Shown here one piece after another: positions 32,801 to 43,535 of a stretch of DNA of 64,000 nt. Both the position numbers and the translations under genes were made by a program. The notes under the pieces were generated by a model. It searched no databases. It saw only the letters and a list, made by a program, of their open reading frames with translations, and was not told the origin of the DNA. Numbering within the stretch: position 1 is the first letter of the stretch; each line of letters begins with the position of its first letter. The DNA is from Rubrivivax sp. (GTDB lineage: Bacteria > Pseudomonadota > Gammaproteobacteria > Burkholderiales > Burkholderiaceae_C). The stretch covers positions 1 to 64,000 of the forward strand of contig JAIXRN010000043.1 in assembly GCA_027485165.1 (NCBI GenBank), written 5' to 3'.

Positions 32801-35800
32801 CGACACCGCCAGCTACGCGCAGAGCGGCGCTGGTGTCACCGTGGACCTGCGCCTGGCCGGCCAGCAGCTGAGCGCTGGCGACGCCGCCGGCGACGTGCTG
32901 TCGGGTATCGAGAACATCGTGGGCAGCGTCCAGGCCGACACCCTGACCGGCAACGAAGCCGCCAACCGCCTGGATGGCGGGCAGGGCGACGACGTTCTGG
33001 AAGGCGGCGCCGGCGCCGACGCCCTGCTGGGCGGCACGTCGGGCACCGACACGGCCAGCTACGCCGGTGCCGCTGCCGGGCTGACGGCCAGCCTGTGGAA
33101 CGCCAGCCTGAACACTGGCGACGCCGAAGGCGACAGCTACAACAGCATCGAAAACCTCACCGGCACGGCCTTCGACGACACGCTGGCCGGCAACGCCGGC
33201 GCCAACCGCCTGGACGGCGGCACCGACGGCACCGACACCGCCAGCTATGCCGACAGCGACAGCGCCGTCAACGTCAACCTGGCCACTGGCCTGGGCGGCG
33301 GCGGCCACGCCCAGGGCGACACCCTGGTGGGCATCGACAACCTGGTGGGCAGCAGCTTCGACGACACCCTGACCGGCAATGCCGGTAGCAACGTCTTCGT
33401 CGGTGGCGCGGGCGCCGACGCCCTGGACGGCGCCGGCGGTGTCGACACGCTGGACTACAGCGCCAGCACTGCTGGCGTGGCCCTGGACCTGGCCACCGCC
33501 GGCAGCGTGGCCAGCGGCGGCCATGCACAGGGCGACGTGCTGACCAACTTCGAGAACGTCATCGGTAGCGCCGGCGACGACCTGTTCGTGGCGGGCGCGG
33601 CGGTGAATCGGCTGGACGGCCGCGGCGGCAGCAACACCGTGTCGTACACCGCCAGCACGGCCGCTGTGAACGTCAACCTGCAGACGGGCGCCACCAGCGG
33701 CGGCCATGCCCAGGGCGACGTGCTGCTGGCCATCCAGAACATCATCGGCAGCGCGCAGGCCGACACCCTGACGGGCGACGCCGGCAACAACCGCATCGCC
33801 GGCGGCGCCGGTGCCGACACGCTGCAGGGCGGCGGCGGTACCGACACGCTGGACTACAGCGCCAGCGCCGACGCCGTGGCCGTGAACCTGGCTACCGGCA
33901 GCGCCACGGGCGGCGACGCGGCGGGCGACGTCTTCAGCGGCTTTGCCAATGTCATCGGCAGCAGCGGCAACGACAGCTTCTTCGGCAACGGCGTGGCCAA
34001 TGCCTTCGCGGGCGGGGCCGGCACCGACCTCGTCAGCTATGCTGGTTCCACCGCCGGCGTCGTCTTGCACCTGGCCAATGGCGGCACGGGCGGCGACGCG
34101 GCAGGCGACAGCTACAGCGGCATCGAGCACCTGCAGGGTTCGGCCTACAACGACAGCATCACCGGCGACGACAACGCCAACATCCTGGCCGGCGGTGCCG
34201 GCAGCGACACGCTGATGGGCGGCGGCGGCACCGACACGCTGGACTACAGCGGCTCCAGCGCTGGCGTCATGGTGGACCTGTCCATCGCCGGTACCCAGAC
34301 CGCGAGCTTCGGCGACGCGCAGGGCGACAGCATCAGCGACTTCGAGAACGTTTGGGGCGGCGTCGGCAACAACCGGCTCACGGGCGGGGCCAGCACCGCG
34401 CTGCTGCGCGGCGGCGCGGGCCACGACCTGATCACGCAGGGCGTCGCCACCAGCGGCACCGTGACCCTGGATGGCGGCAACGGCAACGACACCCTGGTCA
34501 AGAGCGTTGGTGGCTTCGGTGCCAACATCGTCGGCGGTGCGGGCATCGACACCCTCAGCTATGCCAATTCCAGCTGGAGCAGCAGCGGTGCCACGGTGAA
34601 CCTGCTGACACAGACAGCCAGCGGCGGCATGGCGGCAGGTGACAGCGTCAGCGGCATCGAGAACGTCGTCGGTACGGCCAGCGACGACACGATCACGGGC
34701 GATGCCAACGCCAACCGCCTGTCAGGCGGCAGCGGCAACGACACGATCGACGGCGATGCCGGCGCCGACTGGATCAGTGGCGGCGCCGGGGCCGACACGC
34801 TCAACGGCGGGGCCGACGACAACACGCTGAGCTACGACAGTAACCTGGCGCGTAACGGCAACTTCAGCAGCACGGTGAACTGGACGACCTCGAGCGGCGT
34901 CAGCATCGCCAACGGGCAGGCCGACGTCAACAACGCCACGCTGATGCTGAGTCAGGGCGCAGAACTGTCCCTGGGCACCACCTACTTTGTGTCGCTGGAC
35001 TATGTGAAGACTGCGGGCAACGCCATCCGCCTGGGCAACAGCGAGACCATCGGCACCAACATCTTCTACACATCCCCCACCTTGGCCAACGGCGCTGGCA
35101 GCCTGGCTACCAGCTTCACGGCCACGCAGAGCCAGCTGTCCATCGGTGCGCAGGGCAGTGGCTTCAGCGGCAGCATCGACAACGTCTTCATCGCGCCCTT
35201 AAGCACGTCGCTGGCCACCAACGCGGGCTTTGATACCGCGGCAGGCTGGACGACCTACAGCGGCGTGAGCATCAGCGGCGGCAGGGTCAATGCCTCGGCT
35301 GCGGCGATGATCGTGTCGCAGGACATGGGTTTGGTGGTGGGGCAAACCTATTCGCTGACCTTCAACTACAGCTTCACGGCCGGCATGAACCTGCGGGTGG
35401 CCAACAGCGACATCAACGCGGTTCGCGTCGTCGACACGTTCAACGCCAACGACGGCAACACCAGTCGCACCGTCACCTTCACGGCCACGGGCAGCAAGCT
35501 GTCGATCCAGGCCGATTCCCAGTTCTTTACCGGCAGCATCGACAACCTGTACATCCGCGCTGTTGCCCCCAGCAGCGCCGCGGTGAACGTCAACCTGCTC
35601 ACGGGCAGCACTTCGGGCGGCGACGCAGAAGGTGACGTCATCAGCAACTTCCAGAACCTGGAAGGCACGGGCAGCCACGACACACTGACCGGCAACGGCG
35701 CGGCCAACCTGATCACCGGCAACGCGGGCGACGACACCCTGGATGGGGGCGCGGGCGACGACATGCTGGACGGCGGCGCGGGCAACGACGTGCTGATCGG

Positions 35801-38800
35801 CAGTGCGGGTGCCGACCAGCTGATGGGCAGCAGCGGCACCGACACCGCCAGCTACGCCAGCGCCACCACTGGCGTGCAGGCCAGCCTGCGTACGCCAGCC
35901 AGCAATACCGGCGACGCGGCGGGCGACAGCTACACGAGCATCGAGAACCTGGCCGGGAGCAGCAACAACGACACGCTGGAAGGCGATGCCAATGCCAACA
36001 CCGTGGACGGTGGTGGTGGCGACGACGTGATCCTGGGCGCCAATGGCGGGCGCGACACGCTGGTGGGCAACACTGGCAACGACACGGTGGACTACAGCGC
36101 AGCCGGCAGCGGCGTCACCGCCCAGCTGGGGGCGGGGGCCATCACCAACGGGCTGCTGGCAGCGTTCAACTTCAGCGGCGCCAGCGGCAGCACGGTGGCT
36201 TCCGTGGCCGGCAGCGCCAGCGGCGCGACGGTCACGCTGGGCACGTATGGCGCCTGGGGCGCTGGCCAGGCAGGCCAAGGTGCAGGTCTGCAGATCAACG
36301 GCGCTGGCCAGAGCAGCGCTTCCAGCTCGGCCGCCATCAGCGGTGTCAGCTTCGGCAGTGCGGTCACCGTGAGCATGGACGTGCGCATGGACAACGCTGC
36401 CAACTTCGCCAGCAACGAAAAGCTGTTCGAGTTCAGCAATGGCACCAACACCTCTGTCGACTACCTGTTGGTGATGCGCCAGGGCGGCACCGACAGGCTG
36501 TTGCTGCAGGCCGGCAGCAGCGGCTGGACCACGGGCAACGTGACGACCGCCACTGGCACGATCAAGCCCGGTGCGTGGATGAACGTGACGGTGACGATCG
36601 ACGCCACCACGGCCAGGATCTATGTGGATGGCACGCTGGCAGGCTCGGCCACCGGCAGCTACAACGTGGCCGATGTGGCGCGCACCAACATGTTCCTGGG
36701 TCGATCGAGCTGGGGCGGTCTGGACCCGCTGATGAACGGCGCCATCGACGATGTGGCCATCTACAACCGCGTGCTCACGGCCACTGAAGTGGCGCAGCTG
36801 GCGACGCAAGGCGCCAGCCCCTTCGTGCAGGACAGCATCAGCAGCACCGAAAACCTGGCCGGCAGCGCCAGCGCCGACAGCCTGGTGGGCGACGGCATCG
36901 CCAACGTACTGAGCGGCAACCAGGGCGACGACTTCTTGAACGGCCTGGCCGGCAACGACAGCCTGAACGGCGGCGACGGCAACGACACCCTGTTGGGCGG
37001 CGCTGGCGCCGATGCGTTGGACGGTGGGAGCGGCAGCAATGCCGCCAGCTACGCCGATTCGGCCGCAGCCGTGGTTGCGAGCCTGTCCACGCCTGCGGTC
37101 AACACCGGCGAAGCTGCGGGCGACAGTTACACCAACATCCAGAACCTGATCGGCACCCGTTTCAACGACACGCTGACCGGCGACGCCAATGCCAACGTCA
37201 TCTATGGCGGTGCGGGCAACGACAGCATCGACGGCGCCGGCGGTACCGACACCGTGGACTACAGCGCCGCGCTCGGCGGCAACGTGCCGGGCGCCAGCAC
37301 CCACTTCACCCTGACGTCCACCGACGGCAGCACCCTGGTCGTCACCGACACCCGCAACGGCACCAATGGCGCGGACACGCTCGTCAACGTCGAGCGGCTG
37401 CAGTTCACCGATGGCACGCGCACGGTGGTGCCCGGCGCCTCGTCCGACGACACTTTCATCGCCACCCCGGTGGCCGAGATCTTCGTGGGTGGGCCAGGCA
37501 CGGATACGGTGGACTACTCTGCAGCTACGACATCCATCGGCGTGAGCCTGACCCCGGGGGCCTGGGGCATCGTGTCCACCAACAGCGGCACGCTGGCGGA
37601 GGGCGATTCGTTCGTCGGCATCGAGCGAATCATTGGCGCCTTGAACCAAACCAACACCATCGTTGGATCGTTCGGCAATGACACCTTGGTGGGCGGCAAC
37701 CTGGACGACGACATCCGCGTCTTGTACGGTGCGGATACGGTGCAAGCCGGGGGCGGCAACGACCTGGTAGCCGTGGGCGGCTATGGCGCGCAGAGCTTCA
37801 ACGGCTCGAATTGGGATGGCGGCAGCGGCGGCGACAGGCTCTTCTTCTCCGGTTCAGGATGGGCCTGGACCTTGAACCTGGCCACTGGCGCGGGCAGTTA
37901 CGGCGGCGGAGCGGGGACATTCACCGCGACCAACTTCGAACAAGTCATCGGCGATGGGTTGAACGACAGTCTGACTGCGGTGGGTCTGTCGGTGGGTGTC
38001 ACGCTGCGCGGCTGGGGCGGTGACGACACGATCACGGGTGGCAGCGTGGGCGACAACCTGTCGGGCGGTACGGGCAATGACGCCATCGACGGCGGCACCG
38101 GCGCCGATACCGCCTACTACAACAGCAGCTTCAGCAGCGTGGCCGCCAACATCGCCAGCATCAGCTTCACCAACACCAGCGGCGTGGTGCTGACGCTGGC
38201 CGACGCCACCTTGAACGGCAACGGCACCGACACGCTGGTGAACGTGGAGAGCCTGGTGTTCAGCGACGCGACGGTGGGCGTGGTGCAGGGCACCAGTGGC
38301 AACGACACCCTGGCCGGTACTGCCAACCGCGACCTGGTGCTGGGCGGCGACGGCAACGACACCCTGGCCGGCGGCGCCAGCGCCGACTGGCTGTTTGGCG
38401 GTGCGGGTACCGACACGGTGGACTACAGCGCGTCGGCCAATGGCGTTTCGGTGAACCTGGCCTTGGCCACGGCCCAGACGGGCGGCACCGGCGATTCCGT
38501 GGGCGACATCCTGTCGGACATCGAAAACCTCATCGGCTCGGGCCAGAACGACACGATCTTCACCAGCTCGGCCGACAACACCATCCAGGCCGGTGGTGGC
38601 AACGACACCCTGTGGTGGAGCGCCATCGGTGCGACCGGGGTCGACACGCTGGACGGCGGGGCCGGCTACGACTACCTCAACTTCAACTTCAATGGCCAGA
38701 ACGCCACCAGCCTGGTGTTTACATCGGGCACCACCGCGTCGGTCACGATTGCCGGCAGCGCCGCGACCGGGTCTGTCAGCAACGTCGAGTTCTTCGGCGG

Positions 38801-41585
38801 ACAGTCCGGCAACGACAACTGGAACTTGTCTGGCGCCGGCTACGGCATCGAGGCCGCTGCCAACACTGGGGGCGACACCATTGTCGGATCGGCCTACGCC
38901 GACAGCTTGCGCGGCCTGAGCATCTTCATCACCGACACCGGGCAGGACGGTAACGACAGCCTCAGCGGTGGCGGCGGCGGCGACGAGATCGAAGGCTATT
39001 CCGGCAACGACGTGCTGAACGGCGATGCCGGCAACGACCGCTTGATTGGCGGCATGGGCAACGACACGCTGGACGGTGGGGCCGACACCGACACCGTCTA
39101 CTACAACGCCTACCGCCCCAACAACGCCAGCGTGGCCGCCAACCTGTCGCAGGTCAGCATCACCGACGGCGCCACCAGTGGCTGGTTCACCATCACCGAC
39201 AGCCGCAGCGGCACCGCCGGCAACGGCACCGACACGCTGACCAACGTCGAAAGCCTGGTGTTCACCGACGTCACGCTGACGGTCGTGGCCGGCACAACGG
39301 GCAACGACAGCCTGGCGGGCACCGCCAACCAGGACGTGATGGTGGGCGGCGACGGCAACGACACCCTGGCCGGCAGTGCCGGCGCCGACTGGCTGTTTGG
39401 CGGCGCAGGCAACGACACGCTGAGCTATGCCGCGTCGACGGCCGGTGTCAGCGTCAACCTGGCCACCAACACTGCCAGCGGCGGCGACGCCGCGGGCGAC
39501 GTGATCAGCGGCTTCGAGAACCTGACGGGCGGCAGCGGCGATGACAATCTGACGGGCAACGCCGGCAACAACACCATCATCGGCGGGGCCGGGATCGACA
39601 GCATCACCGGTGGCGCCGGCGCCGACACGCTGGACGGCGGCACGGGCGGCACCGAGTTCGACACCGTGAACATCACCACGTCGAACACCAGCGGCGTCAC
39701 CGTCAACCAGGCCACGGGGGTCCATGTCGGCAGCGATGTGGCGGGCGACGTGATGACGAACTTCGAGAACGTCAACTTCACCGACTACGACGACGTGTTC
39801 ACCAATGGCGAAGTGGCCGGCAGCGTCATCGGGCAGGTCTTCATGGGCGCGGGTAACGATGTCTTCAACGGCAGCAATGCCTTTAACGAAATCGTCACGG
39901 GCATGGCCGGCAACGACACCCTGTACGGCAACGGCGGCAACGACGCGCTGAATGGCGGCGAAGGCAATGACCTTCTCGACGGCGGCGCAGGCAATGACAC
40001 GGCCAACTACACCACGTCATGGGCCACTGGGGGCGGCGCAGCCGCGAGTACAGCCTTCACCTTCGCACTGGACGGCAGCGAGCGGCTGACCGCCACCGAC
40101 ACCCGCGCGGGTGCCAACGCCGGCACCGATACGCTGGTCAACATGGAACGCGTCCAGTTCACTGACGCGACGCTCGGCATTGCCAGCGGCACCGGCGGCA
40201 ACGACAGCCTGGCCGGCACGGCCAGCCGCGACATCCAGGTGGGCGCTGCCGGGGACGACACGCTGGCCGGCAGCGCCAGCGCCGACTGGCTGCTGGGCGG
40301 CACGGGCACCGACACGGCGGACTACAGCGCCTCTTCTGCTGGTGTGACGGTGAACCTGGGCCTGGCCACGGCGCAGACCGGCGGCACAGGCGACTCGCTG
40401 GGCGACATCCTGATCGGTATTGAGAACGTCACCGGCTCACTGACGGCAGCCAACACGCTGACGGGCAACGCCAGTGCCAACGTGCTGACAGGGGGCAACC
40501 TGGCCGACGTCATCAACGCCAGCACCGGCGACACCGTTTCTGCCGGTGGGGGCGACGACCAGGTGTTCGTGGCGGGCGCCATCACATCGGCCGACGGTGG
40601 CGGCGGCACCCTGGACCGCCTGGTCTACGGCAGCACTGGCAGCTTCAGCGCCAGCCTGACCAGCAACACCGCCACGGTAGGCGGTGCAAGCTTCAGCATC
40701 ACCGGCTTTGAAATGCTGGTGGGCGCTGCTGGCAATGACACCCTGACCGGCGGCAGCGGTGCGTTCCGCCTGGCGGGCGCGGCCAACGATGACGTGCTCA
40801 CGGGTGGCTCGGGCGACGAGCGCTTCTACGGCGGAACCGGCAACGACAGCATCGACGGCGGCAGCGGCAGCGACGTCGCGTGTTACGACGGCGCCACCAG
40901 CAGCATCGCCACCACTTTGTCGCAGGTCAGCTTTTCGGGCGGCAGCGATGCCAGCTTGGTGGTCACCGACAGCCGTGTGGGTGGTGCCGGCAACGGCACC
41001 GACACCGTAATCCATGTCGAGAGCCTGGTGTTCACCGACGCCACGCTGGCGGTGGTGCAAGGCTCCGCCGGCAACGACAGCCTGGCCGGCACTGGCAGCC
41101 GCGACGTGCTGGTGGGCGGTGACGGCGACGACACCCTGGCAGGTGCAGGCGGTGGCGACTGGCTGCTGGCCGGCAGCGGCAACGACACGATGGCCGCTGC
41201 CGACGTGGCGGCGCTGGCGCAGGCCGACGGCGGCGCCGGCAGCGACATCCTGCAGTTCACCGCCGTGGGCGGTGCCTTCGACATCACCACGCTGCTGGGT
41301 GTGGCCATGGACATCGAAGTGCTGGACGTGCGCAACGCGTCGGCCGGCACCGTGTCGCTGACGGCGGCGGCGCTGCAGGGCATCACCGATGCCAACGACA
41401 CGCTGACGCTGCGGCTGGACAACGGCGACATGTTCCAGGTGGCCGATGGCGGCAGTACCCAGGAACTGACGAGCGGCGTGGACGCCTTCGGCAACAACTA
41501 CGCCACCTATGCCGTGTGGGCCAGCGCCGATCAGGGCCCGCCGCCGGCAGCGTCGCTGACCGTGGTCTGGGGGCCGGGCGGCTGA
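23820..41585 (+). CDS. Giant RTX-repeat (hemolysin-type Ca-binding) surface protein/adhesin, 5921 aa, predicted T1SS substrate
   Basis: Dozens of GGxGxD nonapeptide blocks alternating with DTASYAxSxxxVxVxLxxGxxxGGDAEGDxLxxIENLxGS linkers; non-RTX N-terminal module; followed by T1SS genes on the same strand. Confidence 0.95.
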   Translation: MATNVNPSNGRVVLSDIARASVMKVGVAGTDLVLQLSNGSQKVLPGLALRIAIEPGLSIEFSDGAVSGDVLLADAGRVNVADAISRTVEKDTETDTKPKREAPADAAEDMAPRPQAAPSGMTPMPDLGAAPVAEADVSSPAPPPLLAAPSPAGSPPAAPGAGAPPPPPEAPRLAVAASFRNLAGQEVSAADGGSRIVGSGGSEASASDPSPAVQAAPEVINGTAGADIIRGDGAMGMGAGFARVMSLAVTGRDAVEVQKVSISGLPEGFTVVGAQRVGTAWELVAPVGGSITAQSFVVQYPVAADSAPFTPQTFDIRINAEGTMGGQPITGELVMPAILRDVTSAGDMTYANAAGQQGTVFAAYGLGDVIRAGAGNDVVEALVGHDRVYGEDGNDRLDGGQGNDWLVGGAGADQLTGGTGRDTASYEGSASGVSVDLKLGTASGGDAQVDQLQGIEDLAGSDHADRLGGDDNANRLSGGAGDDTLEGRGGADALNGGDGNDRVVYRGSAAGVTVDLAAGTASGGEAEGDTLTGIESVEGSNLADRLLGNDAANLLAGEAGDDFFEGRAGADQIQGDAGNDTAAYADSGSGVVVSLATGTGQGGDAEGDRLQDIENIVGSRQADELTGNDAVNRLEGGAGDDHLTGNGGADSLVGGEGSDTASHIDARSGVRASLEDPGLNTGDAQGDTYSSIENLEGSEYADELIGDAGDNRLMGAPGGDTLRGRGGNDTLVGGAGADTLDGGDGLDLADYSGSNEAVVVDLQAGAGEGGDAAGDTLQGVERVRGSRYSDTLRGDATANRLEGGRGGDVLEGGAGADELLGGDGLDVADYSRSAQAVNVNIAARRATGGDAEGDTLDSIEGAFGSAQDDTLLGDNAANRLSGADGNDRIEGEAGNDEIDGGAGDDVLVGGQGGDRIEGGAGVDTLLYSAATRAISVRLDGGASTGGDAEGDVVTGVENLVATAYDDRVVGNASANRLEGGLGDDVLEGAAGADALLGGEGIDTASYSEARAGVAASLAAGVGSAGDAAGDSFQSIEHLLGSAHADSLVGDTGANRLAGAAGDDVLDGREGADTLAGDAGNDTASYASSDAAVVVNLATGLVQGGHAQGDVLESIESLVGSVLADTLAGDAQANRLEGNDGDDLLSGAAGADTLIGGAGRDRASYAGSGQAVDVNLAAGTGRGGDAEGDRLASVEDLEGSASGDTLVGDANANLLDGANGDDLLEGGAGADTLRGGEGNDTAAYSSATLGVQASLANARSNTGDAAGDSYTSIENLLGSALADTLVGDAGANRLDGDAGNDWLEGGTGADRLLGGTGSDTASYAGSEAGVAVSLADNSAAGGDAEGDTLVGIENLAGSALADSLSGDANANRLDGGQGDDLLQGGAGADTLLGGSGTDTASYVGSTLGVAVHLGNRSASGGDAEGDLLSGIENLLGSSGNDSLAGDAAANRLDAGAGDDLLEGGLGADTLQGGAGNDTASYAASSAGVNVDLKAGTANGGDATGDTLAGIENLVGSALADSLTGDDSDNRLVGAAGNDLLQGGAGADLLDGGSGTDTASYAASASAVAVHLGRGSATGGDAEGDSLLLVENLLGSAQADSLGGNAEANRLEGAAGDDLLEGEGGADALLGGSGSDTASYAGSDSAVAIDLQAGTAEGGHAQGDSLDSIENLLGSTGSDSLRGNAAANRLRGGEGNDVLEGRAGADTLEGGGGSDTASYASSGAGVRVDLASGTGSGGDAEGDTLLAVQNLTGSALADALLGDGVVNRLEGGAGDDVLEGAGGADALLGGSGTDTASYAGSSVGVSVNLLTGQMQGGDADGDTLQGIENLLGSALADRLTGDAGTNLLDGGAGDDLLAGGAGGDDLRGGLGSDTASYAGSALAVVVDLASSSASGGDAQGDTLNSIESVLGSAADDTLRGDASANRLDGSDGNDLLEGRGGADVLAGGLGLDTASYAASASAVNVNLEAGSGSGGDAQGDSLSEVENLLGSVHDDSLTGNAAANQLSGGGGNDLLEGGAGADSISGGTGIDTASYASSGSAVQVDLEAGTASGGDAQGDVLSGVENLAGSAQADVLTGDSAANLLAGGGGNDLLTGGAGADSLQGGAGIDTASYAASTSGVSVNLRSGTGAGGDAEGDTLASIENLVGSALADSLVGDGGANALQGGGGNDLLEGASGADSLIGGSGTDTASYASSTDAVAVSLATGLGSAGDADGDTLQGIENLLGGSAGDTLVGNSGSNQIDGALGDDTLEGGAGADALLGGGGTDTASYASSADAVRVSLAAGTATGGDAEGDSLANVENLLGSARNDELAGDAGNNRLDGGAGDDLLEGGAGADTLAGSDGTDTATYAASAAGVAVHLGTGVGSGGDAEGDRLSGIERLVGSALADTLTGNAQSNRLDGGSGSDLLEGGAGADALLGGGGNDTASYAGSDAGVNVSLASGLGSGGDAEGDTLAAIENLTGSTLADTLAGDAQNNVLDGGQGDDVLQGGAGADELRGGQGSDLASYAGSSQAVEVDLAAGSASGGDATGDILTSIEGAVGSALADTLRGDANANTLVGGQGNDLLEGRGGADTLDGGDGVDTASYAASSGSVVVRLDGSLGSGGDAEGDRLLGIENVLGSDAADTIVGNAADNLLQGGQGDDVLQGGAGADTLQGGGGSDTASYAGSGGAVNIDLALATATGGDAAGDTLQDIENLVGSAFGDTLTGTSDANALTGGDGNDLLTVGAGADLLSGGAGTDTASYSSSNAGVSIDLGAGSASGGDAAGDQLSQIENLTGSVFNDTLVGSGVANLINAGNGNDLVQGGAGGDTLAGGAGTDTLSYSQSAEGVAVNLALASASGGDAEGDTISEFENIVGSAAADTLVGDSQANLLQGGQGDDRLSGGEGADTLQGGAGTDWAEYRSSSAGVTIDLQAGTASGGDADGDGLADIESLAGSEAADNLTGSAANNSLFGWGGNDTLAGGDGTDTLNGGAGNDTLAGGSGGDTLTGGDGTDTASYAQSGAGVTVDLRLAGQQLSAGDAAGDVLSGIENIVGSVQADTLTGNEAANRLDGGQGDDVLEGGAGADALLGGTSGTDTASYAGAAAGLTASLWNASLNTGDAEGDSYNSIENLTGTAFDDTLAGNAGANRLDGGTDGTDTASYADSDSAVNVNLATGLGGGGHAQGDTLVGIDNLVGSSFDDTLTGNAGSNVFVGGAGADALDGAGGVDTLDYSASTAGVALDLATAGSVASGGHAQGDVLTNFENVIGSAGDDLFVAGAAVNRLDGRGGSNTVSYTASTAAVNVNLQTGATSGGHAQGDVLLAIQNIIGSAQADTLTGDAGNNRIAGGAGADTLQGGGGTDTLDYSASADAVAVNLATGSATGGDAAGDVFSGFANVIGSSGNDSFFGNGVANAFAGGAGTDLVSYAGSTAGVVLHLANGGTGGDAAGDSYSGIEHLQGSAYNDSITGDDNANILAGGAGSDTLMGGGGTDTLDYSGSSAGVMVDLSIAGTQTASFGDAQGDSISDFENVWGGVGNNRLTGGASTALLRGGAGHDLITQGVATSGTVTLDGGNGNDTLVKSVGGFGANIVGGAGIDTLSYANSSWSSSGATVNLLTQTASGGMAAGDSVSGIENVVGTASDDTITGDANANRLSGGSGNDTIDGDAGADWISGGAGADTLNGGADDNTLSYDSNLARNGNFSSTVNWTTSSGVSIANGQADVNNATLMLSQGAELSLGTTYFVSLDYVKTAGNAIRLGNSETIGTNIFYTSPTLANGAGSLATSFTATQSQLSIGAQGSGFSGSIDNVFIAPLSTSLATNAGFDTAAGWTTYSGVSISGGRVNASAAAMIVSQDMGLVVGQTYSLTFNYSFTAGMNLRVANSDINAVRVVDTFNANDGNTSRTVTFTATGSKLSIQADSQFFTGSIDNLYIRAVAPSSAAVNVNLLTGSTSGGDAEGDVISNFQNLEGTGSHDTLTGNGAANLITGNAGDDTLDGGAGDDMLDGGAGNDVLIGSAGADQLMGSSGTDTASYASATTGVQASLRTPASNTGDAAGDSYTSIENLAGSSNNDTLEGDANANTVDGGGGDDVILGANGGRDTLVGNTGNDTVDYSAAGSGVTAQLGAGAITNGLLAAFNFSGASGSTVASVAGSASGATVTLGTYGAWGAGQAGQGAGLQINGAGQSSASSSAAISGVSFGSAVTVSMDVRMDNAANFASNEKLFEFSNGTNTSVDYLLVMRQGGTDRLLLQAGSSGWTTGNVTTATGTIKPGAWMNVTVTIDATTARIYVDGTLAGSATGSYNVADVARTNMFLGRSSWGGLDPLMNGAIDDVAIYNRVLTATEVAQLATQGASPFVQDSISSTENLAGSASADSLVGDGIANVLSGNQGDDFLNGLAGNDSLNGGDGNDTLLGGAGADALDGGSGSNAASYADSAAAVVASLSTPAVNTGEAAGDSYTNIQNLIGTRFNDTLTGDANANVIYGGAGNDSIDGAGGTDTVDYSAALGGNVPGASTHFTLTSTDGSTLVVTDTRNGTNGADTLVNVERLQFTDGTRTVVPGASSDDTFIATPVAEIFVGGPGTDTVDYSAATTSIGVSLTPGAWGIVSTNSGTLAEGDSFVGIERIIGALNQTNTIVGSFGNDTLVGGNLDDDIRVLYGADTVQAGGGNDLVAVGGYGAQSFNGSNWDGGSGGDRLFFSGSGWAWTLNLATGAGSYGGGAGTFTATNFEQVIGDGLNDSLTAVGLSVGVTLRGWGGDDTITGGSVGDNLSGGTGNDAIDGGTGADTAYYNSSFSSVAANIASISFTNTSGVVLTLADATLNGNGTDTLVNVESLVFSDATVGVVQGTSGNDTLAGTANRDLVLGGDGNDTLAGGASADWLFGGAGTDTVDYSASANGVSVNLALATAQTGGTGDSVGDILSDIENLIGSGQNDTIFTSSADNTIQAGGGNDTLWWSAIGATGVDTLDGGAGYDYLNFNFNGQNATSLVFTSGTTASVTIAGSAATGSVSNVEFFGGQSGNDNWNLSGAGYGIEAAANTGGDTIVGSAYADSLRGLSIFITDTGQDGNDSLSGGGGGDEIEGYSGNDVLNGDAGNDRLIGGMGNDTLDGGADTDTVYYNAYRPNNASVAANLSQVSITDGATSGWFTITDSRSGTAGNGTDTLTNVESLVFTDVTLTVVAGTTGNDSLAGTANQDVMVGGDGNDTLAGSAGADWLFGGAGNDTLSYAASTAGVSVNLATNTASGGDAAGDVISGFENLTGGSGDDNLTGNAGNNTIIGGAGIDSITGGAGADTLDGGTGGTEFDTVNITTSNTSGVTVNQATGVHVGSDVAGDVMTNFENVNFTDYDDVFTNGEVAGSVIGQVFMGAGNDVFNGSNAFNEIVTGMAGNDTLYGNGGNDALNGGEGNDLLDGGAGNDTANYTTSWATGGGAAASTAFTFALDGSERLTATDTRAGANAGTDTLVNMERVQFTDATLGIASGTGGNDSLAGTASRDIQVGAAGDDTLAGSASADWLLGGTGTDTADYSASSAGVTVNLGLATAQTGGTGDSLGDILIGIENVTGSLTAANTLTGNASANVLTGGNLADVINASTGDTVSAGGGDDQVFVAGAITSADGGGGTLDRLVYGSTGSFSASLTSNTATVGGASFSITGFEMLVGAAGNDTLTGGSGAFRLAGAANDDVLTGGSGDERFYGGTGNDSIDGGSGSDVACYDGATSSIATTLSQVSFSGGSDASLVVTDSRVGGAGNGTDTVIHVESLVFTDATLAVVQGSAGNDSLAGTGSRDVLVGGDGDDTLAGAGGGDWLLAGSGNDTMAAADVAALAQADGGAGSDILQFTAVGGAFDITTLLGVAMDIEVLDVRNASAGTVSLTAAALQGITDANDTLTLRLDNGDMFQVADGGSTQELTSGVDAFGNNYATYAVWASADQGPPPAASLTVVWGPGG
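25094..33059 (+). repeat. 79-aa (237-nt) RTX superrepeat array; 25 consecutive intervals exactly 237 nt from 26597 to 32522
   Basis: Position of the base before the conserved Tyr codon of D-T-A-S-Y: 25094, 25331, 25568, 25805, 26069, 26306, 26597, then +237 steps to 32522, then 32813 and 33059. Confidence 0.93.
34835..35575 (+). other. Two tandem CBM-like/beta-sandwich domains inserted in the RTX array (part of the giant CDS)
   Basis: [30 protein letters not shown]...[14 protein letters not shown] and [28 protein letters not shown]...[13 protein letters not shown]: two matching modules. Confidence 0.7.
36148..36830 (+). other. LamG/concanavalin A-like lectin domain inserted in the RTX array (part of the giant CDS)
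   Basis: [31 protein letters not shown]...[10 protein letters not shown]...[27 protein letters not shown]...[24 protein letters not shown]. Confidence 0.8.
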
Positions 41586-41759
41586 ACCCCAGGGCCCGGT
41601 GCTGCGCGCCGGGCCCCGCACCGCCCAGGGCTTGGCGGGCCGCGGCAGGCCTGCTGGCGCAGGACTGGGCGGTTTCGAGCCCGCTTTTCCGCGGCCAGCG
41701 GGGCCCGGCCTTCGCCAACATCCTGGCATGGCTGTTTTCCGCTTTCCCTTTCGCGTGGC

Positions 41760-43535
41760 ATGAACCTGTCGCTGCGCCTATTCCTGCGCGCCAACCGCCG
41801 GCATCTGGGCGAACTGGCGCTGGCCGGGTTGCTGGTGAACGCGCTGGCGCTGGCGCTGCCGGTGTTTTCGCTGCTGGTGTACGACAAGGCGGTGGGCAAC
41901 CGCATCCACGACACGCTCTGGGCGCTGGCCCTGGGGGTGACGCTGGCCTTTGCGATGGAACTGCTGGTGCGACTGGCACGCGTGCTGATCCTCGAGCATG
42001 CCGCGGCACGCTGGGATGCCAACCTGGACGAACGCCTGCTGCGCGGCGTGCTGGCGGCGCCGCTGGCGCAAGCCCTGCCAGTGGGCCAGGTGCTGACGCG
42101 CTACCGCGACGTGGGCGTGTCGCGCGACGTGCTGTCTTCGCAGCAGCTGTTGCCCTTGGGCGATGTGCCGTTTGCGCTGCTGTTCGCGCTGGCCTTGTGG
42201 GTGGTGGCCGGGCCCCTGGTGCTGGTGCCATTGGCCGTGGGCGCCCTGCTGCTGGGGCTGACGCTGTGGCTGCACCAGGCCGGGCAGCAGCGCACGCTGG
42301 CCGCCAACCGCGCCCATGGGCAGAAGATGCAGGTGCTGGTGGACCTGCTGCTGGCCCGCGACAGCCTGGCCGCGCGCGGAGCGGCCGCGCAGGTGCAGGC
42401 CGACTTCCGCCGGCCGGCGCTGGCCGGGGCGCGCGCATCGGCCCGGGCCCGTGTGTGGGCGCAGTTCTCGCAGCAGGCCGTGCCTTTCGGGCTGGGGGCC
42501 ACCACGGTGGGGCTGCTGGTGGCCGGTGTCTACCGCATCGAAGCGCAGGCGCTGTCGGTGGGTGGGCTGATCGCAGCCACGATGATCGGCGGGCGGTTGG
42601 TGGCGGTGCTGGCGGCGGTGGCGCCGGTGCTGGCGCGCTGGTCAGAATTCAGGCTGGCGCTGGACAAGCTGCGCGCCGACATCGATCTTGACGCTGCGGC
42701 ACCGGCTGAAGGCCAGGCGCTGGACGCGGCCACGCAAGCGGCCTTCCTGGCCGCCGGGGTGCGGCTGGACCAGTTGGGCTGCCGGTTCCCGGGCCAGGAC
42801 AGGCCGGTGCTGGACGGGCTGACCCTGCAGCTGCAGGCCGGCGAACTGGTGGCGGTGGTGGGCGCTTCTGGCGCGGGCAAGTCCAGCCTGCTGCGCCTGT
42901 TGGCCGGCCAGCAGGCGCATGACCGCGGCGAACTGGCCGTGGCTGGCGACCGCATCGACGGTGAAACCGCGCGCCGCCGGCTGGCCGCGCTGGCGGTGCG
43001 CAAGCCGCAGGACCCGGTGTTCATGCCGGGCCCGGTGCGGGCCATCGTCGCGCCCGAAGGCGCCGAAGACACGTCGGTGCTGGCTGCGCTGCGGCATGCC
43101 GGCCTGGGCCCGGCGCTGGACCGCGGTGAACTGGGGCTGAACACGCTAGTCGGCAGCGCGGGCCAGGGCTTGTCGGGCGGCCAGCGGCAGATGCTGGCGC
43201 TGGCCCGCGCCCTGCACGCGCGCACCCCGCTGCTGCTGCTGGACGAACCCACCAACGGCCTGGACCGCCAGGCCCAGGACGCGCTGCTGGCGCACCTGCT
43301 GTCGCGCCCGGCCGGGCGCTGCACGCTGGTGGCCACGCACGCCGCTGAATTCATCCAGCGCTGCGACCGCGTGCTGGTGCTGGACCGCGGCCGTCTGGTG
43401 GCCGACGCGCCGCCTTCACGGCTGATGCCCTCATCCGCTGCACCCGCTGTACCCGCTGCATCCGCTGCATCCGCCACACCCGCGGCCCCGCCGCGCCCCA
43501 TCGGCCCTGTGGCGATGGAGCCCGCACATGCCTAG
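41760..43535 (+). CDS. Type I secretion ABC transporter (PrtD-type, no N-terminal peptidase-like domain)
   Basis: N-terminal TM domain (LALALPVFSLLVYDKAVGNRIHDTLWAL); GASGAGKSS Walker A; LSGGQRQMLALARAL; LLLLDEPTNGLD. Confidence 0.92.
   Translation: MNLSLRLFLRANRRHLGELALAGLLVNALALALPVFSLLVYDKAVGNRIHDTLWALALGVTLAFAMELLVRLARVLILEHAAARWDANLDERLLRGVLAAPLAQALPVGQVLTRYRDVGVSRDVLSSQQLLPLGDVPFALLFALALWVVAGPLVLVPLAVGALLLGLTLWLHQAGQQRTLAANRAHGQKMQVLVDLLLARDSLAARGAAAQVQADFRRPALAGARASARARVWAQFSQQAVPFGLGATTVGLLVAGVYRIEAQALSVGGLIAATMIGGRLVAVLAAVAPVLARWSEFRLALDKLRADIDLDAAAPAEGQALDAATQAAFLAAGVRLDQLGCRFPGQDRPVLDGLTLQLQAGELVAVVGASGAGKSSLLRLLAGQQAHDRGELAVAGDRIDGETARRRLAALAVRKPQDPVFMPGPVRAIVAPEGAEDTSVLAALRHAGLGPALDRGELGLNTLVGSAGQGLSGGQRQMLALARALHARTPLLLLDEPTNGLDRQAQDALLAHLLSRPAGRCTLVATHAAEFIQRCDRVLVLDRGRLVADAPPSRLMPSSAAPAVPAASAASATPAAPPRPIGPVAMEPAHA

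Noticed and set aside
25094-33059. CRISPR-like periodic repeat
   Set aside because: Period of 237 nt is in frame and encodes a 79-aa RTX unit; no short identical repeats with unique spacers and no cas genes.
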